From assembly GCF_003265705.1 (NCBI RefSeq), contig NW_020312785.1, forward strand, positions 17,296,405 through 17,360,404: a DNA stretch of 64,000 nucleotides. Direction: 5' to 3'. The DNA comes from Callorhinus ursinus. Its lineage: Eukaryota > Chordata > Mammalia > Carnivora > Otariidae. A program made the position numbers and the translations under genes. Positions within the stretch are counted from its first letter, which is position 1. Every line of letters begins with the position of its first letter. Positions 1-9,062 of this stretch are shown piece after piece. The notes beneath the pieces are model-generated. The model was not told the DNA's origin. It ran no database searches and worked only from the letters and a program-made list of their open reading frames with translations.

Positions 1-387
1 GATAGATAACATGAGTACCAAATTGGAAAATTCAAACTTCATTGAATACTGAAGAAATATAAATCAAGGACATAGTACACCAACTGAAGACACTGAGAAT
101 TCAGAGAAAAATGCTATATTTTTGTGTGTATATATGTATATGTATATACACTTATATATGCTTATGTATTAATAGTTATCAAGTATTGTACCTATGATAA
201 TACATTGAAATTTAAGGGGCATGGAATCCAGGAGTTTCCCTATATGCAAATTGGGAATTCTAAAAAGAATTACATGGAAGAAAAAGGAATAATTAAAGAC
301 ATAATAGAACATGTTCCTGACATGAAGAAATTTGAGCAACCACATTAGACAAACTTCATAATAAAATAAAAATCCCTAACACATTTC
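1..387. other. Gene-free AT-rich sequence
   Basis: No coding signal, recognisable repeat or RNA gene is visible. A short TA/TG-alternating run lies at about 125-165. The short open frames here are not supported by any domain or splice context. Confidence 0.5.
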
Positions 388-402
388 AGTGAAACTTTTT
401 TT

Positions 403-495
403 AAAGTAAGCTCTGTGACTAATGTGGGGCTTGAACTCTTGACCCTAAGAACAAGAGCTGCCTGGTCTACCAACTGAGCCAGCCAGGCACCCCTT
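403..495 (-). mobile_element. Short Can-SINE (SINEC), minus strand
   Basis: The sequence reads backwards as a Can-SINE head (complement of 'ggtgcctggctggctcag' at the right end). It is flanked by a perfect 15-bp target-site duplication, agtgaaacttttttt, at 388-402 and 496-510. The copy is short and lacks the CT-rich body. Confidence 0.85.
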
Positions 496-510
496 AGTGA
501 AACTTTTTTT

Positions 511-1855
511 AATTTTAAGGATCTGGGAGGAAAGGATGTCACAAAAGAACCATAGTAAAAGAAAAGCAAATGTGCTGTGAAGTGCTTTTGTCTTGAATAT
601 TGCCAAAATCTGCTCCTATCTAAGACAAAGCTGTTAAACCAAGGGCAGTTAGAACCCCACATCCATGACAGAGGGTCTGAAGGAAACGAGCCAATGAGTG
701 AAAACATCCTATCCTCGGGACAGCCTTTGGACAAATGGAGAATTCCTGAGCAGATCTGCTTCCGATGGTGAACTAGCAATAAATGATTTTGGCTGCAACT
801 ATAGTCCTCTGCCAGCTGTAACTAAAACCAATAGCTTTTTATTCATTTAGCATAGTCCAAAAGGAGGGTCTGCCTGCATCAGAACAGCTCTGTAAATAGG
901 TAAGGATTTTCTTTCCTCATCTTCAGTGTATTGACTTTATTCTCTGAAATATAAGAACAAGTGAAGTGGGGAAAGTGGAAAATAGGTATGTCATGACTTG
1001 CTTGGAGGGTTAGACTAACCATGATTCTTTGTGCACTTTGACACCCTGATCAAAATTGGGGTTCTGTTAGCAAAGAAGAAGGGGGATGGAATTTTGGCTA
1101 TGTAACTAACACTGTCAGCCACACACAGATACAAATGAGCGAGCAATGGGCAGAGAGTTCTCCCAGGGCTGCTGCCGTGCACAACTCACCTGTTCAATTG
1201 ATACTTCGAGCCAATCACTTCCTCCCTAAGAACTAACTAACCAGCCAGTGAAAATACGTTACAATGAAAGGGTCTCCAATAACACTACGCTTTATCACAA
1301 ACACACTCCAAAAGGGATTAAGCACTCTAAGCCAGGGATGGTGCAGGGTGGGAATGGGGTGAGGATAATTCCTTTCTTTCCTTTTCTTTTTTTAATTTTT
1401 TGTTTCATAACGTTCGATTTAATTTTTTTTCCTTTTAATACCTGTGGTAAAAGAAATCATTATGACATGTGAGTGGGCTAGGAGGAACTGAAATACGTTG
1501 TCATTATGCTATTAATTGGTAATCCATTTGGCAACACATCTGTCTACCTCTTTATTTTTCAAATTGTGATCAATGACATCGTCAAATTTTATGATGACAG
1601 AAATCTTCGGTAAGCCAGAAAATAACATAAACTGAGTTAACAGAACCTAATAGTGAAGCAAGTGCTATTGAGATTGCCAATTTATCAGAAAGGAGATTTT
1701 AATAAAACCAAGAAATACAAATTTTCTAATCGTAAAATGGAAGTCATTGAATTCAACTCCTTCTGGAGGCTCCTCAGAGAGCCTCTTACTCTACACATCA
1801 CCACATTGCGTGTGAGAGCACCGCCCTATAGCCAGGTCCTCTTCTTGAGCTTGAA
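511..1855. other. Gene-free intergenic sequence
   Basis: No supported gene. A T-rich run lies at about 1377-1436. The open frames present are short and show no recognisable protein similarity. Confidence 0.5.
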
Positions 1856-2015
1856 TTTTAAGCCTGCCACGCAGTTGCTAAGTGACAATGAACAAGTTAA
1901 CTTCTCTATTCCTTGGTATCCTCCTCCATAACATTCATTCCTACATCACAGAATACATATGAGAATTAAATGAGGTAACATCCGTAAAGTATAAACTACT
2001 TAATAGTGCTTGTCA
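1856..2015 (+). repeat. MIR-like ancient SINE
   Basis: The order 'gttgctaagtgacaatg', 'caagttaacttctctatt', 'agaattaaatgaggtaa', 'aagtataaactacttaatag' follows the core and 3' end of a mammalian-wide MIR in the plus direction. The copy is degraded, so the ends are approximate. Confidence 0.55.
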
Positions 2016-3766
2016 TAAATCTCTGTGTGTGCATTTATATATACATATATACATGTCTATGGGTAGCTGCTAACTCAGAGTTTGTAAAATAAAGTAACTG
2101 TGTGTTTTTGAGGCAGGAAAGGAGAACAAAGACATTGTTACAGAAAAAGGTACGCAGAATAAAAAGTTTCATGCAGATTTTTAGAGAGGAGATAAATATA
2201 TGGACAAAAAGAGATATTGTGTTAACATTTGTTGTATTCATAACATAGAGCCTGTTAAGAGCCAAAAATAAATGTTAATGTCTTTCTCTTTCTCTTTTTT
2301 CACCAAATAATGTATTCTTGTTATGTTTCATGCAGGTTATTAGGGGCTTTTGATACCAAGCCTGTTTGAAGCTCACAATACTGATGCATCTGAATCATCA
2401 AAATATCCCAAAGAAATGTGTACAAGTATATTTCCAAGACATTTTTAAACATTTTTTTTCCTAAATATGAAATAAGGCAAAACATTTTCCTTGAAGGTAA
2501 TATTGTCACAACATTTGAAACTTTGAGAACTCCTTAGCTGCACATATATTTAAAAGTTTTAAATTATTTATCTATGTAATTATGTAAGTAATTTTAAAGA
2601 TTAAGAAATAACTTATGATTCACCTATCATGGAAGACAATGATAGAAACACAACCCATGAGAAACCGAAGAACAGTTGCTTATTCAGCATTAGAAATGTT
2701 TTAATTTAGTTTAGTTTTGCTCAATGAAATTTATATTATGGGACTTCTTTTTTTTTACTAATCTCTTGATTCTTTAACTTTAATTCTTTTTAGGGGTATA
2801 AGAAATATTGCATACTTTAAGTACTCCAAAGGCAAGACTTGACTGTGGAGTCCTTCTACCAGGCGGATTGCAACAAAACGTGGATGGCCAATCAGTATGA
2901 ATGAAAATTTCAATAAGAATACTTTTCTGCAGGCATGCAGCTAGTCTACTAGAGTTTCCTTAAAAAGATTTAGTATTGACATTCCAAAGACATCTTCTTT
3001 TAATTTTGGCTACTTTGTGAACAAATACTATTCTGTAGAGTATCAGTCATCACTGATAGGGATTTCTTTTCCCTTAAAATCTCTGGCATCTTATATTTTT
3101 TTTATTCTATTAGGGCTCTTTGTTTAATGTCTTCATTGTTTCTACTGCTGCCTTTTTATCAAGAATACATAATTGGCATGTAATTTAGTAGTCCATCGTG
3201 TTTTACTTCCTTTATCTAGCTGTTGGATCAGCTCATAGCTCATAACTTTTCACAAAGCATAATGCACTTGTTTGTATGGTTCTCTTTTCCCTTCCTGATC
3301 CTTTTGTCTGCTCTTTACACGATTCTGCAGAATTGGCATTACTTAGCTCTGACTCTGAATTAAACCTATCAGGGACTTGCTTATTTTTTGCTTCTTATTT
3401 TAAGCAAAAAAGCATTGTGGTTTTTATGAATCAAAAGACTAACGAGCCCATCTGTCATATTTCGCAAGAATGCCACAGTGAATCACTTTTTCTGACTTTA
3501 ACTGGCACTGGGAAATTACTACATGTAAATAGACTCACTGAAATGTCAAAACAAGGGTGCTGCATAAAGGAATTTCTCCACAACATTTGGCTGGGCTTAG
3601 AGTTTATGACCCAATCAGGAGAACTTTGAGCATCAGGGTTTAAGCAAGATGTCTCGGATTTGAAGGGGGTGAAGGGGAATATGAAAGAGCAGGAAAAATA
3701 GATTCTTCTCTCAACTTAGCAGAGGTTATGATGTTTGGAAATTATTGCTGAGGTAAATAGGAGCCT
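2016..3766. other. Gene-free intergenic sequence
   Basis: No supported gene. There is a small (AT)n run at 2037-2056. The longest open frame (3276-3629) shows no family features and no splice or promoter context. Confidence 0.5.
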
Positions 3767-3786
3767 AAAGAATAAAGATAATACAT

Positions 3787-3968
3787 AGTGCCTGGGTGGC
3801 TCAGTTGGTTAAGTGTCTGCCTTCGGCTCAGGTCATGATCCCCGGGTCTTGGGATCAAGCCCCACGTCAGGCTTCTTGTTCAGCAGGGAGCCTGCTTCTC
3901 CCTCTGCCTACCACTCCCCCTGCTTGTGCTCTCTCTCTCTGTCAAATAAATAAATAACATCTTTTTAA
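3787..3968 (+). mobile_element. Can-SINE, plus strand
   Basis: Full structure: tRNA-like head from about 3788 ('tgcctgggtggctcagtt'), body, CT-rich tract, and 'caaataaataaataa' tail. The direct repeat aaagaataaa occurs at 3767-3776 and 3971-3980, consistent with a target-site duplication. Confidence 0.9.
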
Positions 3969-4025
3969 AAAAAGAATAAATACAGGCCTCAGATAATACT
4001 AGAAACCTATTGGGAAAGAACTTTT

Positions 4026-4137
4026 ATTTTCTAAGGATTTTATTTTTAAGTAACCTCTACACCAAACATGGGGTTTGAACTCACAACCCCGAGATCAGGA
4101 GTCACATGGTCTACCGACTGAGCCAGCCAGGTGCCTT
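4026..4137 (-). mobile_element. Short Can-SINE, minus strand
   Basis: Minus-strand short SINEC ending in the complement of the head ('gactgagccagccaggtgcc'). Near-identical flanks at 4012-4025 (gggaaagaactttt) and 4138-4151 (ggggaagaactttt) look like a diverged target-site duplication. Confidence 0.85.
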
Positions 4138-4986
4138 GGGGAAGAACTTTTAAAATACGTGCTTCAGAGGTAGAAAATGTAGTGGCTTTCCATTTGAGAA
4201 CTTGCAAAGGCATTCTCTTTCCACTAAGATATTTAGGCAAACTACTGATGCCAGGCTGAAACTATTTCTACTTTAACTGAAGCATATTTGAACCTCTCCT
4301 TTTTGTTTTACTGTATGATGATACTTCAATGAATTTTTCAAGAGGGAAGAGGATGACGATGAAGGTGAGGATGATCCCCAACATGGCCAAGTGATCATAA
4401 TGTCCCTGGCATAATGCTGAACATATTGAGCTCTAATCTGTCAATATCCAGGAAGACATTCTTTTATAGAGAATCAGTATCTTTGTTTCATAAAGATATG
4501 TATTGGTGAGGGTTCTATCAGGGAAGAACCACTGAGCATTATGGAATAAGGAATATATATTAGGGATTAGACCTTCCACAATTATGAGAGAACCCATAGA
4601 AGAAAAGATCTGGAACGATCAGGAAAGATAGGGTTGGAAAATCAGAGAAAGGTCACTAACCAGCAATCCTGGACAAGAGCTGGTGAGTTCTATAGAACAC
4701 TGTTACCTCTGCATTTGGGAGTGGACGGGCTGTAGATCAGCAGGGAAGGAATTACTGTGAATAAAATCTGAACCTAAAATGAGAGAAATAAAACCAAATA
4801 AGAACATGTAGGGCAAACCTGAATGCAGGAGGATAAACTGAAACCCACACCTGTCATTCACTACTTTCTTATTGATTCTTACTGTTTCTCAACCTTCATG
4901 TAGCCTTACCGGACCTGCTTTGGGTGACCTGCAGAGGGAGCAGGGGCTCTTCCCCTTGGCACTGCATATGAGCCCGGCCCACCACT
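4138..4986. other. Gene-free; probably contains an unassigned old repeat
   Basis: No gene. From about 4500 the text ('ggtgagggttctatcagg', 'cacaattatgagagaac') resembles the start of a common mammalian interspersed repeat, but I cannot name the family. The last 90 bases (4895-4985) are noticeably GC-richer than the surroundings and stop abruptly at the L1 junction. Confidence 0.35.
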
Positions 4987-5566
4987 TAAAAGGAATGAGA
5001 TCTTGCCATTTGCAACGACGTGGATGGAACTGGAGGGTGTTATGTTTAGTGAAATAAGTCAATCAGAGAAAGACATGTATCATATGACCTCACTGATATG
5101 AGGAATTCTTAATCTCAGGAACAAACTGAGGGTTGCTGGAGTGGTCGGGGGTGGGGGGGATGGGGTGGCTGGGTGATAGACATTGGGGAGGGTATGTGCT
5201 ACGGTGAGTGCTGTGAATTGTGTAAGACTGTTGAATCACAGATCTGTACTTCTGAAACAAATAATGCAACATATGTTAAGAAAAAAGAAAAAGAAGAAGA
5301 TAGCAGGAGAGGAAGAATGAAGGGGAGTAAGTCAGAGGGGGAGATGAACCAGGAGAGATGATGGACTCTGAAAAACAAACTGAGGTTTCTAGAGGGGAGG
5401 AGGGTGGGGGGATGGGTTAGCCTGGTGATGGGTATTAAAGAGGGCACATTCTGCATGGAGCACTGGGTGTTATGAACAAACAATGAATCATGGAACACTA
5501 CACCAAAACAAATGATGTAATATATGGTGATTAACATACAATAAAAAATTAAAAAAAAAAAAAAAA
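4987..5566 (+). mobile_element. 5'-truncated L1 3' end
   Basis: This aligns by eye with the last 560 bases of the full-length L1 in this window (26587 onwards): the end of ORF2, a G-rich 3' UTR ('ggtggggggatgggttag'), then 'caataaaaaattaaaaa' and an A tail to 5566. The ORF2 part is only about 120 bases. No clear target-site duplication is seen, so the left junction is defined only by where the match starts. Confidence 0.9.
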
Positions 5567-5725
5567 GTACCTGAAGGAGCTCTGTGCTCGCTGTGGCCCC
5601 ATGCCGGTGAGATGAACTAGCAGGTGTGCAAATCGTGAGAGCTACAGTGAGGCCTGGAGGCCTGGCACCAACCTCCTAGCTTGCTCGCTACTATTTCACC
5701 TCTATCTTCTAAATCTCACAGATTT
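5567..5725. other. GC-rich unassigned sequence
   Basis: About 150 bases of GC-richer, CpG-containing DNA between an L1 tail and a Can-SINE. It may be the continuation of the GC-rich segment left of the L1 (4895-4985), which would make the L1 an insertion into an older element. I do not recognise the element. Confidence 0.25.
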
Positions 5726-5954
5726 GGGGCACATGGGTGGCTCAGTCAGTTAAGCGCCTGTCTCTTGATTTGGGCTCAAGTCATGATCTCAGCGTTGTGA
5801 GATTGAGCCCCATCTGGGACTCCATGCTGAGCATGGAGCTTGCTTAAAATTCTCTCTCTGCTTCTCCCTCTGCCTTTCCCCCCTCCCTCCCTTACCTCAA
5901 GCATGCAAGCTTTCTCTCGCTCTCTCTCTAAAAAATAAAAATTAAAAAAAAAAA
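5726..5954 (+). mobile_element. Can-SINE, plus strand (older, diverged)
   Basis: Head 'ggggcacatgggtggctcag', a long CT-rich body and an A-rich tail to about 5954. The flanks ctcacagattt (about 5716-5726) and ctcacacattt (about 5958-5968) are a one-mismatch target-site duplication. Confidence 0.85.
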
Positions 5955-6149
5955 AGACTCACACATTTTTCTTGTGACCAGCCTAGCCCAGAACTATACA
6001 GAAAAAGGCATTTGGAAAATAAAGTTTAGCTAAGTTGACACTTAGCTTTACCTGATGACATCCTTTACCATCAGGATGGAACACTGAAAACTGTGACCAA
6101 AGTCTTGAGACAATTGAATTTAGGGTTTAGATCCAGACTATTGAATCTC

Positions 6150-6325
6150 TTTCCTGAAACTGGTGCTTATTAGTTCTGAGACCTTAGGCTAGTTACTTAA
6201 ATGTTCTGTGCCTCAGTTTCCATATCTCTAAAATGGAAACAATATTAGCACTTAGCCCAGAGGATTATTGTGAAAGTTAAATAATACATGTAAAGTTCCT
6301 AGAGTTACACATAGCATAGGAAGTG
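6150..6325 (+). repeat. MIR, plus strand
   Basis: Typical MIR reading: 'gctagttacttaaatgt', 'gtgcctcagtttcc', 'ctaaaatggaaacaa', 'attgtgaaagttaaata', 'acatgtaaagttcct'. The order and spacing match the MIR core and its 3' part. Confidence 0.75.
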
Positions 6326-7080
6326 ACCCTTATATGTAAGTAATTATCTTTATATGTTTTACCTCATGTTACCCTGTTTTTCAAATAATCTTATGAAGCA
6401 ATGTCTTGGGATCTGCTCCGAAATTACATGCTGCTTCTCTGAGTTGAGCATACTGCAATTTTTAAAAATCACAAGCACGTATGACAAAACATCAAGATGT
6501 CAAGGGTATCATCTTCCCTTTATTCTCTATTAAGGATAATACATGGCTTTCAGCCCTCTGCCTGAAGGCAGAAACACCAATAGTCTGGGAAGTCTTTTGC
6601 CCAAAGTTGGCATTGTAATTTTCGGTGGACATAACTGAAGGGATGTGTCAACAATAATTTTTCTGAGGGCAATAAAGGTTATACTTAAAGCAGGTGATGA
6701 AATCTACTTATGGTCTCCCCGGGAGTTAATCCATTATATTCCCCGGCAAAATGTTATGTCAGAAAAATCCTACTCAGACCTTAAGCAAAGGAGCAAACCA
6801 TTCTATACATAGATTAAGGAGAAGTGCATCCAATAGACTGAAAGTATAGTCCCCAAACAAAGGCATGAAAATTGCATATGTTGTCTATTTTTCTTTAATG
6901 AAATTGTGTAGTTATCTTACAAAAAACTTACTGACCTCTGGCATGCCTAAATTAAGAACACTAGGTATAATTGTATCAGTGAATCCTAAGAAAGAGAAAA
7001 TTATTATCTGACCAAGGATAAGAATATCTGGTCTTAAGGGAGAACTTTTTTGAGGTTTCCCCCCAACAGGTAATTATTAT
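6326..7080. other. Gene-free intergenic sequence
   Basis: Nothing recognisable beyond generic AT-rich DNA. Confidence 0.45.
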
Positions 7081-7385
7081 CCCCATGATATTTTTTTAAA
7101 GATTTTATTTATTTGAGACAGAGAGTGAGAGAGTGGACGAGCATGGGGTGGGGGGTGGGGGGTAACAGACTCCCTGCCGCAGGGAACCCGACGTTGGGCT
7201 CAATCCAGGAACTGTGGAATCACGACCTGAGCCAGATGGAGACAGTTAACCAACTGAGCCACCCAGGCGCCCCTTTCCCCATGATATTGATGAGGAAATT
7301 GAAGTTCAGTGGAATGACATAACAGCTATCCACAGTTTCACAGTTAGTAACAAGAGGCCAAGGTGTGAACTAAAGAAGTAAGACT
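7060..7385 (-). repeat. MIR, minus strand, split by a Can-SINE
   Basis: Right of the SINE, 'gatgaggaaattgaagttc', 'tttcacagttagtaac' and 'gtgtgaact' read as the complement of a MIR core. The left part ('attattatccccatgat') is its continuation. The SINE at 7093-7276 duplicated ccccatgatatt on both sides, which confirms that the two halves were once joined. Confidence 0.6.
7093..7276 (-). mobile_element. Can-SINE, minus strand, nested in a MIR
   Basis: T-rich tail complement, 'agattttatttatttgag', GA-rich body, and head complement 'gagccacccaggcgcccc'. The perfect 12-bp target-site duplication ccccatgatatt lies at 7081-7092 and 7277-7288. Confidence 0.95.
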
Positions 7386-8460
7386 CAATGCTTTCAACCT
7401 CTATGAAAATTGTCTTCCCTTTACAATCAGGATGGAGCGCTAAAAACTGTGACCAAGGTCTTGAAACATCAAATTCCAGATTCCTCTATGCAAAGACTGA
7501 GTACCCATTTGAAATGTTTAATATACTGCATGTTTATATCATTGTAGGTCACATTAATCCTATATTAGTGCTGTTTCCCAAGACTAGTATTTATTAGTAT
7601 TAATATTACTGTTAATATCGTCAATATTAGCATTTATTAATATGTAGTGCTTCTCCATATTAGTGGTGTAGTTTTTAGCCAGGTAGTGGTCCTGAGTCAG
7701 ATATTTAAAATAACAGTTACAAAAAAGAATTTCTGAGTTTCTTCCCAAGCTGACTCTTTGATAATTCCGTGCTTTTATTACTTTAATGTGCATATAAGTC
7801 ACCTGGATCTTCTTAAGATGAAGACTCTTGGTCAATAATTCTGGAAATGATTCAGCATTTCTAACAAGCTTCCAGAAGATGTTCAGAGACCAAATTTTGA
7901 GTGCTGACTACAGAAGCTCTTCAAACTCTTTCTAGATATTTCTTGGGAGTGAGAGGGAGGAAGTACATGCACCAGAAAATGCTTTGGTTATATATTGCTA
8001 GGACTCACTGCAGTGATATCTCTAATGTGACTAAGCGATATCTACATGATGAAACCCACTGGCAGTATTCTCTTCACTGCCCAAGCCTGGCCATGCTCTT
8101 TGTACTTAGGAAGTCAAAGATCAAAAGCTTATCTCATACACTAACAAAATCAAATGTGCTTGCTATATGTTACACATCTTGATACAGTATGATGTCATTA
8201 AGAATAAAAATTATCACTAAATCAAATTGCAAATTGTTTTAGGTAATATATAGGTTTTAGCATGTTTAAGGTACTTACTGCTAGTGATTAATTTGACCCC
8301 CACCAAAACCTGTAATTTTTTATTATACCTTCCAAATACTGAAGATCTTTTTTTAACCACATAGAAATAGCAAATTCAATTGAATTTCTATCCAAACGCA
8401 AAGTATCTACCAGCTACCTAAGAAATAAAAGAAAGAGATCCCAGTAAAGCTGGATAACGG
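7386..8460. other. Gene-free intergenic sequence
   Basis: No supported gene. A locally repetitive AT-rich stretch (variants of 'attagtattaatatt') lies at about 7588-7645. Confidence 0.45.
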
Positions 8461-8622
8461 TGTTAAGGACTGAATGTTTCTGTCCCTCCAAAATTCATAT
8501 GTTGAAATCTTAACTCCCAATGTGATAGTACTTGGAGGCAGGGCCATTGGGAGATGATTAGATCATTGATTAGGTGAAGCCCTCATGATTGGGATTAGTG
8601 CTCTTAAAAAAGAGACCACAGA

Positions 8623-8778
8623 GGGGCACCTGGGTGGTGCAGTTGGTTAAGCATTTGACTCGGTTTGGCTCAGGTGGTGATCTCAGGGTCATGAGATCGA
8701 GCCCAGCAAAGCCTGCTTGAGATTCTCCCTCCTGCTCAAGCATGCTCTCTCTCTCTTTCTCTAAAATAAATTTAAAAA
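8623..8778 (+). mobile_element. Can-SINE, plus strand, nested in the MLT1 LTR
   Basis: Head 'ggggcacctgggtggtgcag' and a CT-rich body ending in 'ctaaaataaatttaaaaaa'. The flanks 'ttaaaaaagaga' near 8604-8615 and 8772-8783 look like a target-site duplication. The right end merges into a GA-rich run, so its exact limit is uncertain. Confidence 0.85.
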
Positions 8779-8924
8779 AGAGAGAGAAGGAGAGAGAGAC
8801 AGACAGCAGAGAACTCTTTTTACTTGTCAGCCATGTGAAGAAACAATGAGAAAATGATGGTCTGAAGCCTGAAAGAGAGCCCTAACCATTACCTGATCCT
8901 GCTGACACCCTGATCTCAGACTTC

Positions 8925-8959
8925 ACAACGCAGAGTACCAACCACTATACGATCACAGC
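8925..8959 (-). pseudogene. Retroposed 5' half of tRNA-His(GTG)
   Basis: Read on the minus strand, these 35 bases match nucleotides 1 to 35 of mammalian tRNA-His(GUG) as I know it, with two differences: C3 to T (a CpG site) and A21 to G. The match starts at the tRNA 5' end and stops inside the anticodon (G34-U35). There is no A tail. Two extra bases (8960-8961) sit before nucleotide 1. The insert is bracketed by a perfect 13-bp direct repeat, gatctcagacttc, at 8912-8924 and 8962-8974. It splits an otherwise contiguous MLT1 sequence. This is the structure of a 'tailless' retropseudogene. It is not a functional tRNA gene: the 3' half, T arm and acceptor complement are missing. Confidence 0.85.
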
Positions 8960-9062
8960 AAGATCTCAGACTTCCGACTCCAGAACTGTGAGAAATAAAT
9001 TTCTGTTGTTTATAAACCACCCACTCTCTGGTATTCTGTTGAAGTAGCCTGAAATTAGACAA

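Larger units (their letters stand above)
8461..9062 (+). mobile_element. Solo LTR of the MLT1 (ERVL-MaLR) type, twice interrupted
   Basis: The element opens with TG ('tgttaaggactgaatg'), continues with 'aaaattcatatgttgaaat', 'ggcagggccattgggaga' and 'ccctcatgattgggattag', and closes with 'ccagaactgtgagaaataa', 'tttctgttgtttataaac' and a final CA near 9062. This is the order I know for MLT1-type LTRs. It is non-coding; no internal retroviral genes are present. It carries a Can-SINE (8623-8778) and a tRNA-half insert (8925-8961), so it is older than both. Subfamily not determined. Confidence 0.75.

Noticed and set aside
3276..3629. 117-codon plus-strand open frame
   Set aside because: No recognisable domain, no promoter or splice context, and a composition like the surrounding intergenic DNA.
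5199..5537. 112-codon minus-strand frame
   Set aside because: Antisense to an L1 3' UTR; the same artefact occurs at 26797-27090 in the full-length copy.
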